64,000 bases of DNA. Source: an uncultured Rikenellaceae bacterium (GTDB taxonomy: Bacteria > Bacteroidota > Bacteroidia > Bacteroidales > Rikenellaceae). The DNA lies in NCBI GenBank assembly GCA_947038405.1, contig CAMQVY010000001.1, forward strand, positions 124,001 through 188,000, given 5' to 3'. Numbering within the stretch: position 1 is the stretch's first letter; the number at the start of each line of letters is the position of its first letter. The notes below the pieces were generated by a model, which saw only the letters and a program-made list of their open reading frames with translations, did no database searches and was not told where the DNA came from. Shown here piece after piece: positions 46,503-55,037 of this stretch. Both the position numbers and the translations under genes were made by a program.

Positions 46503-48203
46503 ATGACGGTGGTAAAAGAAGATTTAAGTAATAATGAACGTTCTCTCAACTTTCTTGAAGAGATTATTAATGACTCTATTGCAAAGGGAGATTCTCGCAT
46601 ACAGACACGTTTCCCACCAGAGCCTAATGGTTATCTGCATATTGGACACGCCAAAAGTATCTGTATTAACTTTGGTTTAGCAAAAAAATACGGTGGTAAA
46701 TGTAATCTTCGATTTGATGATACTAACCCTGTAAAGGAGGATATTGAGTATGTTGATTCAATCAAGGAAGATGTCAATTGGTTAGGTTTTCAGTGGGCGG
46801 ATGAGTTCTACGCATCTGATTATTTTGACCAATTATATGATTGGGCGATTGAGCTTATTAAGTTAGGTAAAGCGTATGTTGACGATCAAACACAAGAGGA
46901 GATTCGTCGAGGTAGGGGAACTGTTATGGTTGCAGGAACTGATAGTCCATATAGAAATAGGAGTGTAGAGGAGAATTTAGATCTATTCCAAAGAATGAGG
47001 GGTGGCGAGTTTGCAGATGGAGAGAAGATCTTGCGTGCAAAGATTGATATGGCACACCCAAATATGTTGATGAGGGATCCAATTATGTATAGGATTCTAC
47101 ATACGGATCACCACCGTACAGGTAATAAGTGGTGTATCTATCCTATGTACGACTATGCACACGGACAGAGTGATTCAATTGAGCAAGTAACACACTCTAT
47201 ATGTACATTAGAGTTTGATGTTCATAAGCCTATCTACTATTGGTTTATAGAACAACTAGGTATTTTCCCTAGTAAGCAGTATGAGTTTGCGCGTTTGAAC
47301 ATTACTCATACAATGATGAGTAAGCGAAAATTATTGCAATTAGTCGAGAATAAAGTTGTTGCAGGGTGGGATGATCCACGTATGCCGACAATTTGTGCTC
47401 TTAGACGAAAAGGGTATACACCTGAGTCGATTAGAGCATTTGCTGAAAAGGTTGGTGTTGCAAAGCGTGATAACGTTATTGATTTGGGATTACTTGAGTT
47501 TTGCGTTCGAGAGGATCTTAATAAGAAAGCTCAACGTCGTATGGCAGTCGTTAATCCAATCAAGGTTGTTATTACGAATTTTGATGATAGCGAGACAGAG
47601 ATGTTTGATTGTATTAACAATCCAGAAGATGAGACTGCTGGTCGTCGTTTAGTTCCATTTTCTAATGTTATCTATATTGATAGAGATGACTTTATGGAGG
47701 AGCCTATGAAGAAATACTTTAGACTCTCTCCTGGTAAGGAGGTTCGTTTGAGATATGCTTATTTGATAAAGTGTAATGAAGTTATCAAGGATGAGAGTGG
47801 TGAAATTGTAGAGTTACATTGTACATACGATCCAGAGTCTAAAAATGGTTCATCTTCAGACGGACGAAAAGTTAAGGGAGTTATTCATTGGGTAGCTGCA
47901 AAGAGTGCAATTGAAGCTGATGTTAGATTATTTGATAATCTGTTTTTGAATGAGAATGCGGATGATGTTGAAGAGGGTAAGACTTTCATGGATTATGTTA
48001 ATCCAGATTCGATGATTGTGAAGCGTGCATTTATTGAGCCATCTTTAGCTAGTTCAAAGATTGGAGATAGTTTTCAATTTGAGAGGGTAGGTTACTTTAC
48101 ACTTGATAAAGATACAACGTCAGACAATTTAGTGTTCAATCGAACTGTTGGTTTGAAAGATTCTTGGGCTAAGATGGCATCAGCATCTGGAGCAAAAAAG
48201 TAA
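46503..48203 (+). CDS. glnS: Glutaminyl-tRNA synthetase
   Basis: Charges tRNA-Gln directly. The 566-residue class Ic enzyme has [17 protein letters not shown] (HIGH motif), [18 protein letters not shown], and MMSKRKL (KMSKS equivalent) near residue 280; the C-terminal half is the two-beta-barrel anticodon domain. The [13 protein letters not shown] form separates GlnRS from GluRS. Its presence suggests that this organism need not rely only on the amidotransferase route for Gln-tRNA. Confidence 0.96.
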   Translation: MTVVKEDLSNNERSLNFLEEIINDSIAKGDSRIQTRFPPEPNGYLHIGHAKSICINFGLAKKYGGKCNLRFDDTNPVKEDIEYVDSIKEDVNWLGFQWADEFYASDYFDQLYDWAIELIKLGKAYVDDQTQEEIRRGRGTVMVAGTDSPYRNRSVEENLDLFQRMRGGEFADGEKILRAKIDMAHPNMLMRDPIMYRILHTDHHRTGNKWCIYPMYDYAHGQSDSIEQVTHSICTLEFDVHKPIYYWFIEQLGIFPSKQYEFARLNITHTMMSKRKLLQLVENKVVAGWDDPRMPTICALRRKGYTPESIRAFAEKVGVAKRDNVIDLGLLEFCVREDLNKKAQRRMAVVNPIKVVITNFDDSETEMFDCINNPEDETAGRRLVPFSNVIYIDRDDFMEEPMKKYFRLSPGKEVRLRYAYLIKCNEVIKDESGEIVELHCTYDPESKNGSSSDGRKVKGVIHWVAAKSAIEADVRLFDNLFLNENADDVEEGKTFMDYVNPDSMIVKRAFIEPSLASSKIGDSFQFERVGYFTLDKDTTSDNLVFNRTVGLKDSWAKMASASGAKK

Positions 48204-48216
48204 TTTTACTATAATA

Positions 48217-48259
48217 TCAAAAAAATAGCGACTAATTTTAGTCGCTATTTTTTTTTGAT
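48217..48259. terminator. Terminator after glnS
   Basis: ATCAAAAAAATAGCGACTAA pairs with TTAGTCGCTATTTTTTTTTGAT; A/T runs on both sides allow use in either direction. The 48260-48404 stretch beyond it holds only a short hairpin ACCTCT-ATTTA-AGAGGT (48380-48396). Confidence 0.9.
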
Positions 48260-48404
48260 ATTTACTATCTATGTCTAAGTTGGTTTGAAATATGCAAATC
48301 TCAGAATGTTTTATTTTTATATGAATTTACTGTAAAATTCGTATTTTTTGTGTAAAAACGTTTTATTTTCAAATTCCGCACCTCTATTTAAGAGGTCTAA
48401 AAAA

Positions 48405-48422
48405 TTGTTCCACGTGGAACAA
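48405..48422. promoter_or_regulatory. parS-like centromere site
   Basis: TTGTTCCACGTGGAACAA is a perfect 18-bp palindrome whose core fits the ParB-binding consensus TGTTnCACGTGnAACA. It lies six bases beyond the mnmG stop codon. parS sites cluster close to replication origins, and often near gidA/mnmG. On the minus strand it is followed by TTTTTT, so a dual role as the mnmG terminator is possible; the exact match to the consensus favours parS. Confidence 0.8.
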
Positions 48423-48427
48423 TTGAA

Positions 48428-50314
48428 CTATCTGCCAAAATATATTAGTAAAACATTGATGTCTGATGGAGACACCCCAGGTATTCTTGAGGCTTGTCCT
48501 ATTGTGTCTGGTTTAATTTTTGTGAGTTTTTGGCGAGCTTCAATAGTTAGAGACTGAAGTGCATTGTAGTCAAAGTCACTAGTTAGTTTGATATTCTCTA
48601 GTCGTAATATTTTATCTGCAATGAATTTCTCACGCTCAATATACCCTTTGTATTTTATTTGAATCTCAGCCTCTTCAATCACCTCTTCGTTTATTAAATT
48701 TAACTCTGAAACAAATTTAGATAAAGAGGGTAGGGTAGCGATCAACCCTTTTAGATTGACTTCGTTTCTTAGTAGTACATCATAAAGTTTTCTCTTTTGA
48801 GTCAGTGGTGATGTTCCAGCATTAGTTAGGTATTCATCTAAATCTGATGGATTGACACTAAAAGTACGTATAAACTTTATTAGGCTATTCACCTGTTCAA
48901 ATTTAGATGTAAATGCAGAATGTCTCTCATCATCAACTAATCCAATCTCTCTACCGATAGGTGTTAGGCGGATATCTGCATTGTCTTGACGTAGAAGAAT
49001 ACGATATTCAGCTCTACTTGTAAACATTCTATATGGCTCATCAACGCCCTTTGTTACTAAGTCGTCTATAAGGACACCTATGTATGCTTGGTCACGACGA
49101 AGAACAACACTCTCTTGGTTATTAATTTTCTTATGAGCATTAATTCCAGCCATTAAACCTTGTGCCGCAGCCTCTTCATATCCAGTTGTACCATTGATTT
49201 GACCTGCAAAATAGAGGTTCTCCACTAGCTTTGTCTCCATTGTGTGTCGGAGTTGCGTTGGTGGAAAATAGTCGTACTCTATGGCGTATCCTGGGCGGTA
49301 TATATGTATGTTCTCAAATCCTTTTACCTTTGTTAGAGCTTCAACTTGAATTTGCCATGGAAGAGAAGATGAGAATCCATTTAAGTAGTATTCATTGCAA
49401 TCCCTGCCTTCTGGCTCAAGGAATAATTGATGAGAATCTTTACCTGCAAATGTTCTTAATTTATCCTCAATACTTGGACAATAACGAGGCCCAACCCCTT
49501 GTATTGTACCATTGAATAGAGGAGAGTCTGCAAATCCCTCTCGTAAATTATCGTGAACTTCAGAAGATGTGTAGACTAAGAAGCATGGTAGTTGATTCTC
49601 CACGGGTTGAATATTTGGTAGGTATGAGAACTTTGATGGATTTTCATCTCCATATTGAGCCTCCATTTCATCAAATTTAACCTCTCTAGCATCAATTCTA
49701 ACAGGAGTTCCTGTCTTCATTCTCCCAACCTCAAAACCTAAATCTTGTAATGTTTCAGTCACACCATATGATGACGCGTCTCCAGATCTGCCACCTTCCG
49801 CAGAATTTCGCCCTACGTGCATCAGTCCATTTAGGAATGTGCCATTTGTGAGTACTACTGATTTTGCTTTAAACTCTACCCCTAGATTTGTCTTTACTCC
49901 AGACACTTCTGTTTTATCACCACTTTTAGTTGTTGTGATTTCACATACAGAATCTTGCCATAAATAGAGATTATCTCTGTTTTCAAGAAGTTTTCTCCAT
50001 TCGATAGAGAATAGAGTTTTATCACATTGAGCTCTGGGGCTCCACATTGCAGGACCTTTTGAGCGGTTTAGCATTCTAAACTGTATGGTTGTTTTATCTG
50101 TAATAATTCCCATATGTCCGCCAAGAGCGTCGATTTCTCGGACAATTTGCCCTTTGGCAACACCACCAATTGCGGGGTTGCATGACATCTGTGCATACTT
50201 GCCCATATCCATACTTATCAGTAGGGTAGATGAACCTAGAGTTGCTGCTGCCATTGCTGCTTCGCAACCTGCGTGTCCTCCGCCTACAACTATTACATCA
50301 TATTCAAACTTCAT
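48428..50314 (-). CDS. mnmG: tRNA uridine-5-carboxymethylaminomethyl modification enzyme MnmG
   Basis: FAD enzyme that with MnmE modifies U34 of certain tRNAs. The 628-residue length is usual. It begins YDVIVVGGGHAGCEAAMAAA (FAD dinucleotide fold), and has SCNPAIGGVAKGQIVREIDA, RTGTPVRIDAR-like (MKTGTPVRIDAR), FAGQINGTTGYEEAAAQGL and DEPYRMFTSRAEYRILLRQD, all family hallmarks. MnmE is not in the window. The gene ends beside a parS-like site. Upstream lies a repeat copy; no -7 box was found. Confidence 0.96.
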   Translation of the reverse strand: MKFEYDVIVVGGGHAGCEAAMAAATLGSSTLLISMDMGKYAQMSCNPAIGGVAKGQIVREIDALGGHMGIITDKTTIQFRMLNRSKGPAMWSPRAQCDKTLFSIEWRKLLENRDNLYLWQDSVCEITTTKSGDKTEVSGVKTNLGVEFKAKSVVLTNGTFLNGLMHVGRNSAEGGRSGDASSYGVTETLQDLGFEVGRMKTGTPVRIDAREVKFDEMEAQYGDENPSKFSYLPNIQPVENQLPCFLVYTSSEVHDNLREGFADSPLFNGTIQGVGPRYCPSIEDKLRTFAGKDSHQLFLEPEGRDCNEYYLNGFSSSLPWQIQVEALTKVKGFENIHIYRPGYAIEYDYFPPTQLRHTMETKLVENLYFAGQINGTTGYEEAAAQGLMAGINAHKKINNQESVVLRRDQAYIGVLIDDLVTKGVDEPYRMFTSRAEYRILLRQDNADIRLTPIGREIGLVDDERHSAFTSKFEQVNSLIKFIRTFSVNPSDLDEYLTNAGTSPLTQKRKLYDVLLRNEVNLKGLIATLPSLSKFVSELNLINEEVIEEAEIQIKYKGYIEREKFIADKILRLENIKLTSDFDYNALQSLTIEARQKLTKIKPDTIGQASRIPGVSPSDINVLLIYFGR

Positions 50315-50339
50315 AACGTTATATATTTTTGTTTATATC

Positions 50340-50425
50340 ATATCTGTTTACTGCGAACATGCAGCATTGCCCGTACGGGGTAGTTTTTATGAGACTATCT
50401 CCTACGGGAAACTTTGAAAACTTAT
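50340..50425. repeat. Dispersed repeat copy between ybeY and mnmG
   Basis: On the minus strand: ACTACCCCGTACGGGCAATG, CTGCATGTTCGCAGTAAAC, a degenerate form of the GC-rich module at 11547 and 25651 (…GCATGTTCGCA… is shared with 25668). CCGTAC/GTACGG and CCGTAGGAGATAGTCTCAT-type pairings are present. GGGAAACTTTGAAAACTTATTT at the right end matches the AT module. Confidence 0.6.
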
Positions 50426-50433
50426 TTATTGCT

Positions 50434-50877
50434 TTAGATTTCTGAGAGTTTGGCTAGGTATTTATCCTCTTTTGAACGCATCTCTTTTGCCTCCTTTGGA
50501 GATTTATCTTTTTGACCACAAAGGTGCATTAAGCCGTGTACAATAACTCGGTGTAGTTCTGTGATATAATCGCTGCCAAACTCTGCTGCATTCAATTTAA
50601 CAGTGTCTACATCGATAAATAGATCGCCATTTACCACACCAATCTCCCCCGCTTTAGTTGGGTATTCAGTCTCATCAAATGTAATGATATCGGTATAGTA
50701 ATCATGTCCAAGATATTGGCGATTAATCTCTATGTGCTTCTCGCTAGAGCAGAATATATAGGATATATCTCCAATCTTAAAACCTTCATCATCGGCGCAC
50801 TCTTTGAGCCAATTTGAGCAAATTCGTTTATTTTTCAAAACGAATTTACAATCATCATTATAGTATCTTATTGCCAT
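50434..50877 (-). CDS. ybeY: Endoribonuclease YbeY (rRNA maturation factor)
   Basis: Metal-dependent RNase for 16S rRNA 3' end maturation and ribosome quality control. The 147-residue protein has the UPF0054 motif in the form HGLMHLCGQKDKSPKEAKEM: two zinc histidines and the Bacteroidota-type spacing before the third ligand region. GHDYYTDIITFDE earlier in the chain is also typical. It lies 15 bases after the EnvC-like gene. Confidence 0.92.
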   Translation of the reverse strand: MAIRYYNDDCKFVLKNKRICSNWLKECADDEGFKIGDISYIFCSSEKHIEINRQYLGHDYYTDIITFDETEYPTKAGEIGVVNGDLFIDVDTVKLNAAEFGSDYITELHRVIVHGLMHLCGQKDKSPKEAKEMRSKEDKYLAKLSEI

Positions 50878-50892
50878 ATTATTATACTTTAG

Positions 50893-52092
50893 TTATCGTT
50901 TTAGACAACTCTCAGGATTTAGTTTAGTTGCCTCTTTCCATATTTCAAAGTGAAGAACCCAATCGTTACTATTTGATGTGCTTGGAAGAGAGCCTAGTTT
51001 TTGGTTTAAAGCGACCTTTTGCCCTGTTTTAACATCGACAGATGTTAGGTTTGTGTATAAGGTTAGGTAGTTACCATGACGCACTAGGACACAGTTATTT
51101 TTGCCTCGAATGAATACAATTTGAGTGACAACACCTTCAAATACGCAATATATAGGTGCCCCTTTTGTACCTGCGATATTAATTCCTGGATTGTTTACTT
51201 TTAGTCCTTTTATAGTTGTGTGTGCATGTATTCCAAACTTATCAATAACAACTCCCTCTCTAAGTGGGTATGGAAGTTTTCCAATATTTTGATCAAATCG
51301 TCCAGATAGTTCGATATCATATCTCTTTTCCGTATCGCTTTTATCTGCATTTTTATTTTTGCGATTATCTTCGGCGATTATCTGCTCTAATTTTTTGTTG
51401 GCTTTTTGAATCTCTCTCTCTTTGGCTATCAATTTACGATTAATCCCGCTCTGTTTATTTTGATGGATCTTTACATTAGCTTTGAATTTTGATTCATCTT
51501 TATTTAGCGTTGCCAGCTCCTTTTTTCTACTATCAGTTGTGTTGCTAAGGGTTATGTGTTTTTTGTTCAACCCTTTAATTTTAGACTCAATTTCAAGACG
51601 TATTTTCTCTATTTGATCAGCCTTAGCCTCTCGCATATCGTTATATCTCTTCATATATGCAATTCTTTTTGTTGCGTCATTAAAATCTTTTGATGCGAAC
51701 AAAAATAGCAGATAGTTATTAAGTTTATAGTTTTTATATGCTGTAACTATCATCTTAGAGTAGTCAGATTTCAGTGTTGTAACCTCTTTGTTCAGGTCAG
51801 ATATTTTTCTATTTTCACTAGTAATATCTCGATTTATGACATCTGCTTGTCTATCTAGAGTTTTGATTATTGATTTTCGATTGTTAATGCTTGATCGAGT
51901 TATTTTAAGCTGATTAAGGGTTACACTCTCATCTTTTTTTGCAGAGTTTAGAAGAGCAGTATTGATTTTGATCTCTCGTTCAGCTTTTTTTATATCTTCT
52001 TGTAGTTGTTCTACAGTTTGACCGCTCACAAATATAGATGAGCTAACTAGGAGTATTGTTATAACTCCTTTTAAAATAGTTGGTGTTTTCAT
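50893..52092 (-). CDS. EnvC-like murein hydrolase activator with degenerate LytM domain
   Basis: A 399-residue exported protein. Residues 1-24 are a signal peptide (ending FVSGQ). Residues about 25-245 are a long Lys/Glu-rich coiled coil. Residues 270-395 are an M23/LytM domain: GVVIDKFGIHAHTTIKG, NNPGINIAGTKGAPIY, VLVRHGNYLTLYTNL. The first metal motif lacks its Asp (NPGINI where peptidases have GIDI), so it probably activates an amidase rather than cutting peptidoglycan. No amidase is adjacent. Its start overlaps the TPR gene stop by one base (TAATG). Confidence 0.88.
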   Translation of the reverse strand: MKTPTILKGVITILLVSSSIFVSGQTVEQLQEDIKKAEREIKINTALLNSAKKDESVTLNQLKITRSSINNRKSIIKTLDRQADVINRDITSENRKISDLNKEVTTLKSDYSKMIVTAYKNYKLNNYLLFLFASKDFNDATKRIAYMKRYNDMREAKADQIEKIRLEIESKIKGLNKKHITLSNTTDSRKKELATLNKDESKFKANVKIHQNKQSGINRKLIAKEREIQKANKKLEQIIAEDNRKNKNADKSDTEKRYDIELSGRFDQNIGKLPYPLREGVVIDKFGIHAHTTIKGLKVNNPGINIAGTKGAPIYCVFEGVVTQIVFIRGKNNCVLVRHGNYLTLYTNLTSVDVKTGQKVALNQKLGSLPSTSNSNDWVLHFEIWKEATKLNPESCLKR

Positions 52093-53819
52093 TATTTATT
52101 TTGTATTTCAACTCTTTTATCAATTTCGATCTTATCATGACCAGCTTCTAGTGCTTTTTTCCAGTAGATCTTAGCCATAAATGTATCCCCTAAACTTTGT
52201 AGGACATCACCATAATGTAGAAGTATTTCACTACTATTGTGACTATCCAGAGAGATTGCTTGTTGTATTATCTTTTTAGCTTGCTCCTTATCGCCCAATT
52301 TGTAGAGAATCCACCCATATGTATCTAAATACGTTGCGTTGCCAGGGCTTAGTACTATCACACGTTTTGCCATCTCTAGAGCTTGTTCTAGTTCCGTATT
52401 ATCTTCGCTTAGAAAATAAGCGTAGTTATTTAGCACTACGATATTATTAGTATCTAGTTTTAGTGCTTTATCGTATTGTTTGTATGTTTTTTTTGGTTCA
52501 CCTAATTCGTGGTAAATATCGCCCAACATACCTTCGATACTACTGCGGATAGAGTCATTTTCAGTATGTTTAAGTGCAAATTTATACTCATCACGAGCTT
52601 TGTCAAACTTTTTAAGGTATGAGAATATCCCTGCACGTCGTAGTCTTAAATCTATATTTTCAGGATACATTGAGATTGCTAATGCAGAGTATACCTCTAC
52701 AGAGTCTATATTTTTCTTGTATGCTTCGATGTCAATCACCGCATTCAGATACTCAATTGGGACAGAGTCTCTTTTCGTTTGCTCCTTGTATAGAGTTAGT
52801 GCTTGATCAAGATTTCCTTGTGCAATCAGATTGCTTGTGTATAATTTTAGTATGTCAGGATTGTTTGGATACTTCATAATCAATGTCAATGCAAGGTCAT
52901 TGATTTGAAAAATATTTTTACGATAAAATGTTTTATCTGCAATCATCTCATTATACATACTAATCATATTTGGAACAGTTAGTTTGTCTGTTTCAAATAT
53001 AGTTTTTACTGTTATAAGTAGTTGATTATTATTACCTATTCCCTTATAGTATTTAGTCAATGAAAGAAGAATCTCAATTGCATTTGGATTAATGCTTAGA
53101 GCTTTTTCGTAATTAACATAAGCTAAAGAGTCCTTTTTAGTCTCTGCATATAGTTCTGCGAGAGTTAGATAATTTTTGTAGTTATATGGGTAGCTATTGA
53201 TCCGTTCTTTAGTCTCAGCAATCGCTTTGTCATGTAATCTTAACTCTCGAAGGAGGTAGCTTTTGAATGCAGAAAGCTCTTCGATTCGTCCGAATTTCTT
53301 TTCGGCAGACTCTAGTGTTGTAATTGCCGTAAACGGTTTGTTATCTTGGTGATATAGAGCAGCCAATACTCTATAATTATTGGGTTCAGGAAGTTCTACA
53401 ATTAACTCTTCGTAAATATCCGTAGCCTCGCTGTAGTTGTGTGCGGAGATTAATAGTTGCCCTAATTGCCCTTTTATCCATAAATTAGAGCTGTCTATCT
53501 CCATTGCACGTTTACTGTACCCAGTTGCTTTGTTGATATCGCTCTTCGAGTATATATTTGCTAGTTGGTATAGTGATGGGACATGATTTGAATCAATTTC
53601 AATTGCTTTATGTAGCAATTTGAGAGTTGTCTCCTCTTTATGACCAGTATACGAACGTTTTAGAGCCTCCGTATAGTAAAATAGAGCTTCATCATCGCCG
53701 TTGTATCCAACATCTGTAGGCTGTAATGGTTTTGGAGGAGTGTGTAATTTAGTTATCGCACCGCACGCGGAGAGTAACATCGTTATAATTACTATATATA
53801 TTACCCCTCCTTTTTTCAT
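52092..53819 (-). CDS. TPR-repeat lipoprotein
   Basis: I choose the ATG at 53819 (575 aa), which opens a lipoprotein signal MKKGGVIYIVIITMLLSACG with the modified cysteine at 19; a codon at 53825 is equally possible, while longer versions run into pheS. The rest is a chain of tetratricopeptide repeats from about residue 40 to the end (for example ALKLDTNNIVVLNNYAYFLSE and ATYLDTYGWILYKLGDKEQA). Such proteins scaffold envelope complexes in Bacteroidota; the partner is not known. It is cotranscribed with the EnvC-like gene, so a cell-wall division role is a reasonable guess. Confidence 0.85.
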   Translation of the reverse strand: MKKGGVIYIVIITMLLSACGAITKLHTPPKPLQPTDVGYNGDDEALFYYTEALKRSYTGHKEETTLKLLHKAIEIDSNHVPSLYQLANIYSKSDINKATGYSKRAMEIDSSNLWIKGQLGQLLISAHNYSEATDIYEELIVELPEPNNYRVLAALYHQDNKPFTAITTLESAEKKFGRIEELSAFKSYLLRELRLHDKAIAETKERINSYPYNYKNYLTLAELYAETKKDSLAYVNYEKALSINPNAIEILLSLTKYYKGIGNNNQLLITVKTIFETDKLTVPNMISMYNEMIADKTFYRKNIFQINDLALTLIMKYPNNPDILKLYTSNLIAQGNLDQALTLYKEQTKRDSVPIEYLNAVIDIEAYKKNIDSVEVYSALAISMYPENIDLRLRRAGIFSYLKKFDKARDEYKFALKHTENDSIRSSIEGMLGDIYHELGEPKKTYKQYDKALKLDTNNIVVLNNYAYFLSEDNTELEQALEMAKRVIVLSPGNATYLDTYGWILYKLGDKEQAKKIIQQAISLDSHNSSEILLHYGDVLQSLGDTFMAKIYWKKALEAGHDKIEIDKRVEIQNK

Positions 53820-53859
53820 AGCCATTAGTTTTTTTGCATATAATATTTGTCTCTTACTC

Positions 53860-53896
53860 TTACACCACTCTGCATGTTTTGTGCAGAGTGGTGTAA
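53860..53896. terminator. 15-bp perfect hairpin after pheS
   Basis: TTACACCACTCTGCA (53860-53874) pairs with TGCAGAGTGGTGTAA (53882-53896) around TGTTTTG. It sits just after the pheS stop on the minus strand. It lacks a strong T run, so termination may be partial, leaving some read-through into the TPR gene. Confidence 0.7.
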
Positions 53897-53904
53897 AGAT
53901 AAGT

Positions 53905-54930
53905 TTATAGTGAAGATTCAAATTGTTGTAGGAATCTAACATCATTTTCAAAGTATAGTCTAAGGTCTTTGACTCCAAACTTTAACATTGCGATACGCTC
54001 TACACCCATTCCAAAAGCAAATCCACTATATTTCTTACTATCTATTCCTGACGCTTCAAGTACATTAGGGTCTACCATTCCACATCCCATAATTTCAAGC
54101 CATCCAGTACCTTTACATACATTACATCCTTTACCGTTACATAGGTTACAAGATACATCTACTTCCGCAGAAGGTTCTGTAAATGGGAAGTATGATGGTC
54201 TAAGTCTGATTTTAGAGCTATCCCCAAAGCACTCTTTTGCGAAGTAAAGAATAGATTGCTTCATGTCAGCAAATGAAACATTTTCATCTATGTATAGCCC
54301 TTCAATCTGGTGAAAGATACAGTGTGCTCTATAAGATATAGCCTCATTTCTGAATACTCTACCTGGACAGATCACTCTGATTGGAGGTTTCTGTGTCTCC
54401 ATGGTTCTCACTTGGATTGAACTAGTGTGCGTTCTTAGCAGTATATCAGGATTTTTCTCAATAAAGAAAGTATCTTGCATATCTCTAGCAGGGTGTTCTG
54501 GTGGAAAGTTTAGAGCCGAAAATACATGCCAGTCATCTTCAATTTCAGGACCGTCAGCGACAGTATAACCTAAACGTGCAAAAATCTCAATTATTTCATT
54601 TTTGACGATAGAAATAGGGTGTCTACTACCTAGCTTATCATTAGATCCAGGTCTAGTCATATCCTCTATTGTAGATTCGTTAGAGCTATTTTTAGACTCT
54701 ACCTCCTCTTTCATTTCGTTGATACGGTTTTGGGTAAAATTTTTCAGTTCATTAATTTTCTGACCCATTTCTCGTTTTAACTCTGGAGCAATAACTTTGA
54801 ACTCATCCATTAGTTGAGTAAGTTCTCCTTTTTTACCTAGAATTTTAATTCTAAACTCTTCAACTTCCGTTGCGACATTTGGCTTAAACTCCTCTACACG
54901 TTTAAGGAGATCATTAATTTTCTGTATCAT
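53905..54930 (-). CDS. pheS: Phenylalanyl-tRNA synthetase alpha subunit
   Basis: Catalytic subunit of the heterotetrameric PheRS. The 341-residue protein has an N-terminal coiled coil (1-85), GSRHPISIVKNEIIEIFARL, class II motif 2 around RVFRNEAISYRAHCIFHQIEG-like sequence (RVFRNEAISYRAHC), and motif 3 in GFAFGMGVERIAML. The beta subunit gene pheT is not adjacent, as is common in Bacteroidota. TAACTTTG on the minus strand (55015-55022) is the promoter box. Confidence 0.95.
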   Translation of the reverse strand: MIQKINDLLKRVEEFKPNVATEVEEFRIKILGKKGELTQLMDEFKVIAPELKREMGQKINELKNFTQNRINEMKEEVESKNSSNESTIEDMTRPGSNDKLGSRHPISIVKNEIIEIFARLGYTVADGPEIEDDWHVFSALNFPPEHPARDMQDTFFIEKNPDILLRTHTSSIQVRTMETQKPPIRVICPGRVFRNEAISYRAHCIFHQIEGLYIDENVSFADMKQSILYFAKECFGDSSKIRLRPSYFPFTEPSAEVDVSCNLCNGKGCNVCKGTGWLEIMGCGMVDPNVLEASGIDSKKYSGFAFGMGVERIAMLKFGVKDLRLYFENDVRFLQQFESSL

Positions 54931-54982
54931 ATATGTTTTGTTATTTTATTTAGTTATATTTTGATTTCAAGCTGTTTATATC

Positions 54983-55022
54983 TACTTTTGACGTTATAAA
55001 ACCTTATCAACGAGCAAAGTTA
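54983..55022. promoter_or_regulatory. Divergent -7 boxes, pheS / patatin gene
   Basis: TACTTTTG on the plus strand (54983-54990) precedes the patatin gene by 47 bases. TAACTTTG on the minus strand (55015-55022) precedes pheS by 84 bases. Both match TAnnTTTG and they overlap in reach, so the two promoters may compete. Confidence 0.5.
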
Positions 55023-55037
55023 CGAATTTTTTTGAGG

